Source: Macrothele yani
Lineage: Eukaryota; Arthropoda; Arachnida; Araneae; Macrothelidae
Direction of reading: 5' to 3'
Length of the DNA: 64,000 bases
Assembly: GCA_039090855.1 (NCBI GenBank)
Contig: CM077013.1
Coordinates: forward strand, 139,955,240 to 140,019,239
Below the pieces are notes generated by a model. The model was not told the DNA's origin. It saw only the letters and a program-made list of their open reading frames with translations, and made no database searches. Both the position numbers and the translations under genes were made by a program. Positions 43,961-54,872 of this stretch are shown here, piece after piece; position 1 is the stretch's first letter, and each line of letters begins with the position of its first letter.

Positions 43961-44269
43961 TATTATGAACGAGGGTGATAACAAAATTTCTGCACACGTT
44001 ATTCTAAAACGGAAGCCGATGATACAATCGGGAAAATGATTGCGTCATGTCACGATCAGACTCTCAGCAACGCAGTGGTGTCAATACGACGCGCTATCAT
44101 TTGCTGTGTGGACATGGGAGGGTTTGGAAATCAAAGCGTGAAGCTTTTTAGGTCGAGTCACAGCGTTAGACCAGCACTCGTACGAGAAAATATAGACCCT
44201 GCGGGGGAAAACTGACAAAGATCCACACTGCCTAGCAAAAAGTTTGGGGAAGGAACTCTTGATCGAAGC

Positions 44270-45423
44270 ACAATTTCTCGCTGGGCCTCGGTCTTTCGAG
44301 AGGACCGAAGTAGCATCAAAGATGATCACCGCTCAGGCCGACCTCAAAAGGCGACAGAAAAAACGTCTGCCACCATTGTTGCAAAGCTTCTAGAAGAGAA
44401 TTGCCGTTTTACAGTCGAGGAGATTGCTGATCTGGCAAATTTGTCCACCATGTCAGTTCACCGGATTTTGACCGACTCACTGGGGGAAATTAAAATCGCC
44501 GCGGGCAGGGTGTCCCATCAACTCACCCCCGAGCACAAGGCACCCACAGTGAGCATCGCACAAGATCACCTTCAAAGGCTCGAAAGGGTAGGCGAAACCG
44601 TCCTGAATAGAATTATAGCAATTGATGACACTTGGACCCGTGATTTTGAGCCGAAACTGAAGTCACAATCAGCAGAATAGAGGCATCAAATTTCCTCACG
44701 CCCCTCAAAGCGTCGTAGGCAACAATTCAAAGTGAAGCAAATGATGATTTCTTCGTACGATGCCCAGGGTGTTGTGGTCTCCGATCGAGTGCCGATAGGG
44801 CAAAATGTCAACGCACAATATTATTGTGAGTTTTTGAGCACAAAGTTGAGAACGGAAATTCATTAAAATCACCCCAGCGTGTTGAAAGCTGGAGCGTTTT
44901 TGCTGCATGATAACGCATCGTGTCATGATGCAGACGGGGACTTTTGTCGAAATATGGCTGGAAAACTTTATCCCACCCACCATACAGCCCTGATCTCAGT
45001 CCACCCGACTTTCATCTTTTTCCTGAGTTAAAAAAATCGGCTCCGGGGCATCCGCTACGAATCGCTCGACGAACCGTCATTTTACGAAATACGACAGCTG
45101 AACAAAGACGGCGTATTACGGGGAATCCAGGACCTACCTCACCGCTGGCAAGCTGTCCTTGGCCGCCCCGGTGGCGCAGTGGTCTAAGCCATGGCCTCTG
45201 ATCATTCGTCCGAAAGGGGTCCGGGTTCGAATCCCGGTGAGGCAGGGATGTTGTGTTTGTCTTACGGCACTGGCGCTTTCCCTTCCCTGGAACCAGTGAC
45301 CCTAAATTAGGGACGGGCGACTGCTTATTATAGCCCATTGAGTTGCTCGCGGTGGTAGTTAAACCTCCAATCAAAAAAAAAGCTATCCTTAGCAGCGAAG
45401 GGGAGTACGTTGAACGGCAATAA
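44270..45423 (+). pseudogene. Mariner transposase relic split by SINE-A (Tc-12)
   Basis: SRWASVFREDRSSIKDDHRS and GRPQKATEKTS lead into the second helix-turn-helix (FTVEEIADLANLSTMSVHRI). IIAIDDTWTRDFEPKL carries the first D (~44625), LLHDNASCHDAD the second (~44908) and PPYSPDLSPPDFHLFPELKK the third (~45010), in shifted frames. The C-terminus QDLPHRWQAVL is cut by a SINE and resumes with GEYVERQ. The layout is the classic mariner D-D-34D. Confidence 0.85.
45160..45380 (+). repeat. SINE-A (plus) inside Tc-12
   Basis: Target duplication AGCTGTCCTT (45150-45159) and AGCTATCCTT (45381-45390), one mismatch. Confidence 0.95.
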
Positions 45424-45493
45424 GGTAAGATTTTTCCGTTACTTCACATTTTTCTCATAACTGAACAATGTGCAGAACTTTTTTAGGACACCC

Positions 45494-46006
45494 GTTAAAG
45501 CACTGAAAAACCCACAAAAAATATATAAACTGATTGTTACTACTTTTCTTTCTACTAAAGCATAACAATACATAACTCCTCCTAGACATCTATCAATTTA
45601 AAAAGCTAGGCGGTCCAACTCTGAGCAGTCTTGAAAGGATAGATTCCATAATCATACTCACTAGTCCGGTAAAAGGGGCTGCCAAATTACTATGATCAAT
45701 TACTCGATATGCTTTTTAATTGTTTCTTTCTGAAACCTCCAGAAACGGTGTTGCGTTTTCTTGAAGCACTCTAAGACAACGGATATTTTTAAATGCAGTT
45801 TACACGAAGTACTAAAGAACTGGCAAATCAGACATCATTATATCTAGAAGCTGCGTAACTTAAGTACTGTAGTACTTTTCATAAGCAAAACACCTTTTAC
45901 GAAAGTAAAAATTGGTGGGGACGACATTCGGAATTTCGGAACATTTTACACGGACCACTTTGACAAGTTTCGGAATTATTTACAAGATTTTCATAATTTT
46001 CTGTAT
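45494..46006. other. AT-rich, no gene recognised
   Basis: No supported feature. Confidence 0.5.
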
Positions 46007-46190
46007 ATTAACATCACCATCACCGTCCTGTCATTCTCAATCAAGATGAAGGTATCCGAAGTGTCTTCGACAATTATATCTTGAGCAATTCTCTTCTCTG
46101 TCACTCCAGCACGCTTTCGAATTTCATCCACTCATTTTCCACGAGTTCTTTTGAGTCTTTTCCTGTCCTTTGTTGGCATCCACACCTTAA
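46007..46190 (-). repeat. Diverged RTE 3' end, second copy
   Basis: Aligns with 37680-37860: CATCACCATCACC tail, GTCACTCCAGCACGCTTTCG, GAATTTCATCCACTC, GAGTCTTTTCCTGTCC. Only ~180 bp of 3' sequence remain. Confidence 0.7.
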
Positions 46191-46477
46191 AAACCTAAAC
46201 GTACTTTTACGGGAAACAACCGGCAACTAGGGTGCCGACATTCGACCGCAGAACTGTGACTCAGCCCGTATTCACAGTAGCATTGACCGTTAACTACCGT
46301 TGATCGAAAAATTTTCAGCAGAGACACCTGTAAAAAAAAATAGCGCTCGACACGTGACTTAATACAGTCCACGTATTACGGTCATTTGCAAAAGTTTAAG
46401 ACCACCTGTTAATTAATTGAAAATTAAGATTTTCAAAGAAACAAGTAATTACTAGTCAGATATATTTGAAAACAAGA
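46191..46477. other. Contains a Tc1-like end
   Basis: GGTCATTTGCAAAAGTTTAA followed by GACCACCTG at 46380 has the look of a Tc1 terminal repeat. No partner established. Confidence 0.35.
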
Positions 46478-48570
46478 AAGATGACGCCGAATTTTCGGGT
46501 GTGATAACCACGTCTTTTGAATCCGTTCTGACGCAAATTAAATTTATCAAAGCTATTCAAAGTCAATGGAACCGGTATGGAAAACAATAGTATCTGACGG
46601 AAGTAAAGAAGTTTTTCAATCGGGTTTCTAATTCCTCAAATATTGCTGTAAACGGAATCGTGAGCTTTTTTTTTTTTTTTTTTTTTGATTGGAGGTTTAA
46701 CGACCACCGTGAGCAACTCAATGGGCTATAAGCAGTCGCCCGTCCCTAATTTAGGGTCACTGGTTCCAGGGAAGGGAGAGAGCCAGTGCCGTAAGACAAA
46801 CACAACATCCATGCCTGACCGGGATTCGAACCCGGACCCTTTACGGACGAATGATCAGAGGCCAGCGCCTTAGACCACTGCGCCACCGGGGCGGCGAAAA
46901 TCGTGACCTTACGCCCTCTGGTTGAAGACTTGTGCGTTAAGAAAAACATGAATTTATATGAGAAACATTTCGCACCGGAAACGCTGTCCAACACCGAAAT
47001 TTTTTTTCAAATCGGACTCTTAAGAACAGAGATATCGACAAAAATAAGATGTGACTTAAGTCCCCTGGTGGGAAAATCATGCATATTTTTAGGAAGAAAG
47101 TATTCTCAAAACGTTTTCCCATATGAGCGGTATCGGTCCAAGAAAAAAAATTTAGTCGAGTTTTCAAGAGCCCAGATTTTGCTACAAATACATCAGAAGC
47201 AGACATTAACACTTATGCCACCTGGTAGCCAAACCATTCTTTACCAAACATTAGAAATTATGTGACAAATATTTTCCATAGGTCTTGTATGCGATACAAA
47301 AAGAATTTTTCAAATCGGAGTTTTAGGAGCAGAAATAAGGCAAAAAACGCAATTTACCTTTGTGCCCCCTAACGGAAGTCTATGATTTACTTGAAAATTT
47401 GGAATTTATAGGGAAAACATTTCGCATCGGAAACACTATTCAACAAAGAAGGAATATTTCGAATCAGACTCCTAGAAGTAGAGATATTGACAAAAATAAG
47501 ATATACATCTACGCCCCCTGGCGTAGAAACCATGCATTATTTCAAGCAGAAAGTGTTCTTAAACGGTTTGTCGACAAGAATAGTATCTGTCAACAAACGA
47601 CTTTTTCAATCGAGATTTTAGAAGCTCATATTTTACTGTAAATACATCAGAAGCGGAAATTAAGACTTACGCCACCTGGTGGCCAAACCATTTTTTTACA
47701 AAAATTAGAAATTATGTGCAAATGATTTCCGATCAGGAGCTGTATTCGGTGCAGAGAGAATTTTTTCAAATATGAGATTTAGAAACAGAGATATAGGGGG
47801 AAACACGATTTAACTCTACGCCCCCTAGCGGAAAGTCTATAAATTAGTTGAAAATTTTGAAATTATATGAAAAACATGTCATAACTGAAAACACTATCCA
47901 ACAAAGAAGGAATTTTCAAGTCGGACTCCTAGAAGTACAGATATTGACAAAAATAAGATTTACATCTACGCCCCCTGGCGGATAAACTGTGGAATATTTT
48001 AAGAAGAAAATATTTCGAAAAGGTTTATCGATGTGAGTAGCATCAGTCGACGAAAGAAGTTTTTCAATCGATATTTTAGAAGCTCAGATTTTATGGCAAA
48101 TACATCAGAAGCGAAAATTAACACTTACGCATCCTAGTGGCCAAAGTATTCTTTACCAAAAATTTGAAATTTTATGCAAAAGATTTTTCCATCCGGAAGT
48201 GTATCCGCTGAAGAAAAAAATTTCAAATCGGAGTTTTAGAAGAAGAGTTATCGGGAAAAATGTAATTTTTATTTTTACGCCTTCTAGCGGAAAATCTATG
48301 CGTAATTTGAAAAAAGTCACTATATCTAAAATACTCTTCGACATAAATGGAATCGAAAGATAAAATATTTTTTTTCAATCGGATGTTTAGAAGCAAATAT
48401 ACGGAATAGAACATATTTTTAAAATCGACATCATCTGCATTTACGCTCTCTAGCGGCAAAATTGTACATCGTAAAAAAAAAACGAAATAAAGGATCATCA
48501 TTCGCATATTTCAAGCTTACCAATGCAAAAACAATTTTTCAAATCGGATTAATATAGTTGCAGAGATATC
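46478..48570 (+). repeat. Tandem repeat array, right copy: trimeric higher-order repeat
   Basis: The ACGCCCCCTGGCGG-type core starts at 46911, 47058, 47215, 47362, 47511, 47669, 47818, 47968, 48127, 48277 and 48443. Spacings cycle as about 147-157-147, 149-158-149, 150-159-150, so units fall into three types and the higher-order period is 453-459 bp. Each unit also has an (A)n-TTTTTCAAATCGGA/GT-TTTAGAAGCAGAGATAT block. 46490-46656 plus the first units match 1-958 in reverse complement. Confidence 0.85.
46664..46898 (-). repeat. SINE-A (minus) inside the array
   Basis: Target duplication AATCGTGA at 46656-46663 and 46899-46906. The corresponding empty site in the left copy is 770-777. Confidence 0.97.
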
Positions 48571-48574
48571 GTGG

Positions 48575-49260
48575 GTACAGACGGACGGGCGCTGTGTGGC
48601 CACCTTTGGTTTTCATAACGGACAGAATACGATGTGGAATACTCTCAATGAAATATTTGCAGTAGTCGCTTGAAATGTCTTGCACGACACGTATTATATC
48701 GCGTCAATCAAAGCTTGGGAATTTGATGGCTGCTTTTCTGCTATCTTGTCTTTTAAAATGGTCCACAAATTTTCGATGCGGTTGACTCCTTTTCTTAATA
48801 TCTCAGTTTCTAAATGTGCGATATAAAAAATTCTTTCAACACTGGACGTCATCAGCCTTTGCGGAACACTTTAACTGCAATATTTGAGGACTTTTGAGTG
48901 TGGGACTATTACCGGGCAATCAAGCGTAGTTATGTTTTTCCTCTGCAGGTAGTCCTTTACTCTCTTTGTTCTGTGGCATGGAGTACCATCATGCATAAAC
49001 ATTTGGCATCTGTGCCCTTGCATATGAGTTATCAGCACCTCACGTAACATTTCCACATAAAAAGGACCTGTCGGCAAAAAGGATAATGAAGCAGTACCGA
49101 ATGCTAACATAGCACCCTATATGATCTGAGTAGGCAGATATCTCACACGGTGCTAACGGTATATTTTTCATCAAACCTTTTTCCTTTTGGTCGTCGAACA
49201 TGTGCTTCACGTGATTCAAATTAACGCACAGTTGATTCATCAGAGGTCATACAGAATGAT
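48575..49260 (-). mobile_element. Tc-13: Tc1 remnant embedded in the array
   Basis: No TIRs. C-terminal coding joins array sequence at ~48575. The second-to-third catalytic spacing is broken by ~100 bp of array-like sequence. Confidence 0.7.
48590..49240 (-). pseudogene. Tc1 transposase relic with array unit insert (Tc-13)
   Basis: On the minus strand, VNLNHVKHMF, EMLREVLITHMQGHRCQMFM then HDGTPCHRTKRVKDYLQRKN (second catalytic D) are followed by IENLWTILKDKIAEKQPSN (catalytic E) and ESIPHRILSVMKTKGGH. Between DCPVIV and IENLW lies AGAATTTTTTATATCGCACA then TTTAGAAACTGAGATATT, matching the array unit. The N-terminal third with the DNA-binding domain and most of the first D motif is lost. Confidence 0.7.
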
Positions 49261-50794
49261 GACAATTATGTGAAATCCTAGGTACGTTATTTATTGTGTT
49301 CTCCTCCTTTCTTTGCAGCCTACAAAAACGGATAGAACTTGTACACACACACCCAATATTTCTCCACTGGCTTCTTGTACAATGTCCACGTTCGTTACCG
49401 TACAGCGTGGGAGACACGTACATGTATGAATACGGCCTCCGAAATACTTCTTACACTCGCTGTCAACAAAACTTGCCACTGCCGTTCCCGGTTGGCTTTA
49501 AGTGTTACTGAATTCACGGATTGGACAACATTTTGACTAATGATATGCGAATTTCACTCCAGGCATTTATTAGTTTTTTCTCTATTGATAAAACAGTCAA
49601 GTTTCTGCATGTCCTTGTATGGCCTAAGATGTGTCTTGATTCTTTTTAAAGCAGAAAAATGTATTTTTGTAGTTGTAGTTGTTGATGGAAATTTTAATAT
49701 TAGATCTGCCAATTTCTACACTTCACTAAACATTCTGTCCAATTTATTCAACTTTATGTAACAACCTTTTACTTATTTCATTTTGTATTCATTAAGGGAA
49801 TAAAACACCTTCAGTTCATTTTCTAGTCAAGTTGTATCAAAATTTCAAGCATAAGGTTCTTTAAGTTCTCACAATAGATGTTCAGGAAAGCTTTCACAAA
49901 ATTTATCAAAACAGTTCGAATTCAAAAAAGCCACGATTTGAAGATATAATATCCCTGATTTTAATTCACTGACACTTCACACAACTGAAACAGTTCTCGA
50001 GAAAGACGCGCTGTTATCGGCGGAAGCATGAGATTGACGAATGGGTAGTCCTAAGTTAAAATCTTCTTTTTCTTTTGAGCGAACCCTAGCCCAAAGAAAT
50101 GGTCCATACACTCTTCATCCGCTCCTTCATGTTGTCATGGAATCGCTAGCCGCGATCGTATGGAAGTTCTTCAAATCACACAGCAAAGACTGGTAGAGCT
50201 GGTTGCGTCATCAATCCAAAAAGATCAGTGTTAGTCCTTGTTCGCCTGACTGATTCTCTTAGTCGAAAGACGCAAATCCGCAAATACGTTTTCTCCGCAG
50301 AAAAAGCATCGACATATCTTAATACCGTTGATAACTGACTTTTATTTGTGACTTTTATTTTTGCATTATCTGGTCTTCGCCACTAGCCAGGCTAGTCTCA
50401 ACTATACGCCACTGACTTTAGAGGATAGTTGTACTCGTGAGAAAAACTTTTCTTCAACAGATGAAATCCTAGCCTACGCAAAACCAGCCAATTAAGGGTA
50501 TACCACCGCTAGAGGAGCAGAAGTGAAAGGAGACAGTCGGAAGAGATCGAGATTAGAAGTTATATGGAGATGTAATAGAATGCATTTTCCTTGGACATAA
50601 AAGCAGTAGGGAAACTGGCGCAAAAATTACAAGCGGATGCGGAATAAAATCGTTATTCCAATTACTCGCCCTCTCTACTGGAAGTATTAAAATATATAAA
50701 TATTCCATAAAATCCGAAAAAATATAGATTTGCGTGCATTTTAAAGGGTTCGGCTTCTTCCCTGATCCCATTACATAAAGCATGTTGTGACGTA
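49261..50794. other. No gene recognised
   Basis: AT-rich. Several 60-73 codon frames lack motif support, and no repeat matched elsewhere in the window. Confidence 0.45.
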
Positions 50795-51943
50795 CACTAA
50801 AGTGCCAGAATAACTGGTACATCAATCTAATACTTGGTAGGTCTCCCACGGGAGCGCAGGACTGCAGAAATACGACGGGGCATGGACTCCACTAGCTTTT
50901 GGAAATATGCAATGCGCACCATACTTCCTGCAGAGCGTTCCACAATTCGGGTTAATTCCGAAGTCTCTGATTACTGTGTTCGATAGCGCGTTGCATAACA
51001 TCCCAAATGTGTCCTATCACGTTCAGATCTGAGGACTTGGGTGGGACTGGCAACACCCCAAACTCAGATAAATGCTCCTCTAACCATAATGTGGCGTCTC
51101 GACACTTGTGCGGAGGTTCATTGTCCTGATGGAACAGGCCCAACCCATCAGCATGAATGCAGAACATGAACGGGTATACCTCGTCAGAAAGGATGTGCAC
51201 ATAGCATTGGCCGGTCACGGACGTTTGTAGACGTACCAGGGGTTCGAGTAAAGTCCAGCTAAACACACCCCATACCATTACGGATTCCCTACCAGCCAGT
51301 ACAGTTCCCTGTTGGAAACGCGACTCGTCAGACCACGCTTCTTGTTTCCAGTCATCAAGTGTCCAGCGGCGGTGTTGCCGTGCCCAAGCGAGGCGCATAG
51401 CTCTGTGTCGTGCACCTATCAAGGGTACTCGAGTTGAGCGTCGGCTTCCAAAGCCCATATCATGCAGGGTACTTCGCACAGTCCGGACGATGATGCTTGT
51501 TGAGGCTCCAGCATTGAATTACGATGACACCTGCAAGAGTGTTTCACGCCTATCGCGTGAAACGATTCTTGACAGCTGACGATGGTCACGTTCATCCAAT
51601 GTCTTTTTACAGCCACACTGGTATCGTAGGTTGGAGGTTTTGCCGGAATTCTTGTAGTCACGGTACACCCTTGCAATGGTCGTCCGTGAAAATCCGAATT
51701 TCGTTTCTACCTCCGAAATGCTATGGCCCATCTCACGAGCGCCAACTACAGTATGACACCGCGTTGAAAATCGCCTAAATCGTTATTCCTTGTCATTCTT
51801 ATGCCGAAAACAGGTCTGACAGCTGGCAAGGATGTCTATCGCTTTTTATACGTACTGGCGGACGCAACCGAGTACGCGCATAGGTGACGTTGCTATGTAT
51901 TTTGCATAAGCTCGTTTGTAGCAGTTTTTCTGGCACTTCAGTG
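50795..51943 (-). mobile_element. Tc-14: Tc1-type transposon
   Basis: TIRs CACTAAAGTGCCAGAATAAC and the complement ending TGGCACTTCAGTG, with TA at 50793-50794 and 51944-51945. Confidence 0.95.
50827..51796 (-). pseudogene. Tc1 transposase with mutated catalytic E (Tc-14)
   Basis: Start MTRNNDLGDFQRGVIL at 51796, then a frameshift into MGHSISEVETKFGFSRTTIA and RDHRQLSRIVSRDRRETLLQ. WSDESRFQQGTV holds the first D, but ~25 residues after it are deleted. LFHQDNEPPHKCRD holds the second D. In SSDLNVIGHIWDVM the catalytic E is G. Ends GRPTKY. It cannot be catalytic. Confidence 0.9.
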
Positions 51944-51945
51944 TA

Positions 51946-52517
51946 TATTCTAAAATAACTTTCATTTTTAGTTCCTTTTCCTATGTAAATTTGAATTTGT
52001 TCTCCTTTACACTTTCCAAACTTAACGTGATATCTTCTCACTCACAAGAATGAGGTTGGCAACACAATTGAGGTCAGAGAGAGTGACGTATGAATGTGAT
52101 AAGAACGATAGATAAAAAGGATGATACAGCAGTTGCTTAGTGTGCGTGGAGATGTTCGATCGCTGTTAAGAGATACGTGAATTGTAATATTAGCAGTGCT
52201 ATATTGTGGATGTCATCATTCGTGCTGGACCAATAAAAGGGTAAATGTAAGTTTGAGTTCTGTATATGTTTCGTCTGGCCGTAAACTATTGCATCGTATT
52301 CTCATTTAGTTTAACATTTCCTTAGTCATGGTTTTAGACATAGCGCAACACCAATCGCGCACACGAAAAAGGGTTACGTTATATGTACAATCTTCAACGT
52401 TCTATCGTCCACGAGGTCTTCATACGGAGAGCTGTATTCCTTGTCTTAACCCCTTTACCGGCTAAAAGGAATTAATTCATGGTTAGCAAAATAAACTGCA
52501 ATCATCTCGAAAGATTA
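51946..52517. other. No gene recognised
   Basis: AACCCCTTTACCGGCTAAAA at 52449 recurs in related form at 54385, suggesting a further diverged low-copy repeat. Confidence 0.4.
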
Positions 52518-53707
52518 CACTCAAGTGTGACAAAAGTCATGGAATACGTACCTAGTATTGTGCAGAATCTCTTCTATACCGGCGAAGTACAGCAACTCGA
52601 CATGGCATCGATTCCACAAGAGGCCGGAAGACTTCTGGAGAGATGTTGAACCATGATGTCTGAACAGCCGCTCGCAATTCCCTGGTATTTTTAGGTGCGG
52701 GATCTTGAGTGGAAATGGATGTTTCCATCACGTCCCATAACTGCTCTATTGGGTTCATTTCGGGAGAACATGGTGGCCACAAAATCCGTCGGAACAGAAC
52801 CAATTTTAGACGAACCAATTTTGGACAACCTGGGCCCGATGACAGGGCGCATTGTCCACCTGGAAAGTCCCATCGTTGTTGGCGTACATGAAGAGTCCAT
52901 GAAGGGCTGCAAATGGTCGTCCAGCAGATCAACAAAGCGATTACCGGTTAATGACTTGTTTACGAGGACCAGAGGGCCCAAACCGTGCCACTTAAAGACA
53001 CCCCACACAACCACCACCAGATTGCACATGGCCTTGTTGACAGATTAGGTCCATGGCCTCATGGGGTGTGTGCCACACCCAAACTCTACCATCAGCTTCT
53101 AACAATTTGTAGCTTGACTCATCGGACCACTCCACACGTTGCCACTCTTTCAGGGTTCAATTACCGTGTTTACGAGACCAGATGAGGCGCTGTGTTCGAT
53201 ATAGTGGTGTTAACAAAGACACTCTGGTGGGTCTTCAGCTCCCATACCCCATGGGCGCTAAATTACGCTGCACTGACCTGATGGATATGTCTGAATGTGG
53301 ATGTTATTTGAGCCAGTGTCGTTTGTCTGTTAGCATGGACAGTTCTGATCAGAAGCCACTGGTCACGGTCATTCAGCACCCGTGTCGGCAACTGCGCTGT
53401 CCACGGTGGGTGGTAATGCCTACCATGAGGTATTCAGGGAACACACGTGACACCGTGGAACGAGGAATGCCGAATGTTCCGACAACTTCGGAAACTGAAT
53501 GTCCCATCCGTCTGGCTCCCACTACCATGCCTCGTTCAACCCTCCGATAATTCACATCGGTTTGCCAAAATCCTACTGTCGGTCGTTCAACCTGACTCAC
53601 GAGATTACACCTCGCAACTGATAAAAATCGTGGCGTGCGTCGAAGCCTTTTCACAACGGCAGCGCTAGTTAAAAATTTGCTATCCCATGACTTTTCGAAC
53701 TTCAGTG
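52518..53707 (-). mobile_element. Tc-15: Tc1-type transposon
   Basis: Left end CACTCAAGTGTGACAAAAGT and right-end complement CACTGAAGTTCGAAAAGTCA, both followed by CATGG. TA at 52516-52517 and 53708-53709. Confidence 0.9.
52552..53654 (-). pseudogene. Tc1 transposase, frameshifted (Tc-15)
   Basis: N-terminal VERGMVVGARRMGHSVSEVV and FGIPRSTVSRVFPEYL give the first helix-turn-helix. EWSDESSYKLLEADGRV (first D, ~53125), TFQVDNAPCHRAQVV (second D, ~52850) and SPEMNPIEQLWDVME (E, ~52750) are all intact but lie in different frames; the C-terminus ends RRDSAQY. The 5' start could not be fixed. Confidence 0.85.
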
Positions 53708-53729
53708 TATACTGGCTGTATCAGATGTG

Positions 53730-54230
53730 CGCCTAACGGTGCTGAAACGAGTGAATCCGCGCATCAGAAAGCGTTGCGTTTCCCTTAGCTTTGTTTTTCA
53801 AAGTGACCATTGCCGTCTCGGTGGCGCATTGGTCTAACCGCTGACTTCTGACCGTTGTTCGGAAATGGGTTCGAGTTCGAATCCCGATGTGGCATGGATG
53901 TTGTCTTTGTCTTACGGTACTGGCTCTCTCCCTTCCCTGGAACCAATGGCCCTAAATTAGAGACGGGCAACTGCTTATAGCCCATCGAGGTGCTCATGGT
54001 GATCATTAACCCTCCAATTAAAAAAATTAAAAGAAAAAGTGTCCATTTAAGAGGATGTTTGACACTAAGCTTTTCCAATTGATTACATGCTAAAAGGGCT
54101 AAAACAACGGCTACAACCCTAAGAAAGGAGAGCCACTTGTTGCTGTCCAGTGGCATGATGTCCGTGCCAGGGAGACTAGTTATTCTCCATCATGGCTTGA
54201 GTCATGAAGCAGATTACAAGGGACTAGAAT
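53730..54230 (+). repeat. Repeat H copy 1, with a single ancestral minisatellite unit
   Basis: Aligns with 54480-54631 and then (across Tc-16) with the minisatellite start. Shared blocks are GCGTTTCCCTTAGCTTTGTT, TTGACACTAA, CTAAAAG-GCTA-AACAA, and at 54150-54200 GTGGCATGATGTCCGTGCCA followed by GGGAGACTAG, the counterpart of GTGGCATGATGTTCATGCTA-GGTGGACTAG in the minisatellite. Confidence 0.75.
53812..54035 (+). repeat. SINE-A (plus) inside repeat H
   Basis: Target duplication AAAGTGACCATT (53800-53811) and AAAGTGTCCATT (54036-54047). Confidence 0.92.
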
Positions 54231-54479
54231 TGAGATGTTTCTGGTCGGTACTGCTGAGACAAGAGGATTAAAGGAAATGTTTTACCGTAACTTTCGTAAA
54301 ATTCAGTCGCCATGTGAATATTTATCTCTTGAAAGGGCAGAAGATCTTGGTCGCCATTCGGCTCCGGTACACCTGCAGCTTAACCCCTTAACCGGCTGGA
54401 ACGAATTAACTCGGGGTAGACAATAAGTTCGAATTAATGTGTTCGCCATCTAAATGTGGGCTGAACGCGGTTGGAATGT

Positions 54480-54631
54480 GAACCTGAGCACCAAAAATCG
54501 TTGCTTTCCCGTTAGCTTTGTTAGTTAAACTAGTAATTTAGCCGGATTATTGACACTAATTCTTTCTGACTGCTCATCTCCTAAAAGAGCTATAACAATG
54601 ACGACCAACTCTACAAAAGAGAGTGAACATA
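54480..54631 (+). repeat. Repeat H copy 2, left part
   Basis: Ends GAGAGTGAACATA, where Tc-16 is inserted; the sequence continues at 56291 as TATTTGGGTAAATTGTGG, so one minisatellite unit was split. Confidence 0.8.
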
Positions 54632-54872
54632 CACTGACGGAAAAAAAATCCCAACACCAAGAAGGGGGTTATGTTAGATAAACGACAGTTGGTTGGCGGC
54701 GAGAGTACATCTGTAAGATGACGTCTATGCAAATTTCACGCTCGGCGTATACGTGTGGCGCTAGTAGTGCCCTCGGAACATGCAAAGCAGGTTTGCTGTA
54801 AATACGCGCTGTAACGTTTGTGAGCGTTAGTTATCGTTGAGATTCGACGTAGTGTGTTGATGTTAGTCAGGA

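Larger units (their letters stand above)
43973..45493 (+). mobile_element. Tc-12: mariner (DD34D-type) element
   Basis: Ends GGGTGATAACAAAATTTCTG and the complement of GGGTGTCCTAAAAAAGTTCTGC (45472-45493), diverged. It starts 12 bp after Tc-11. Confidence 0.75.
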
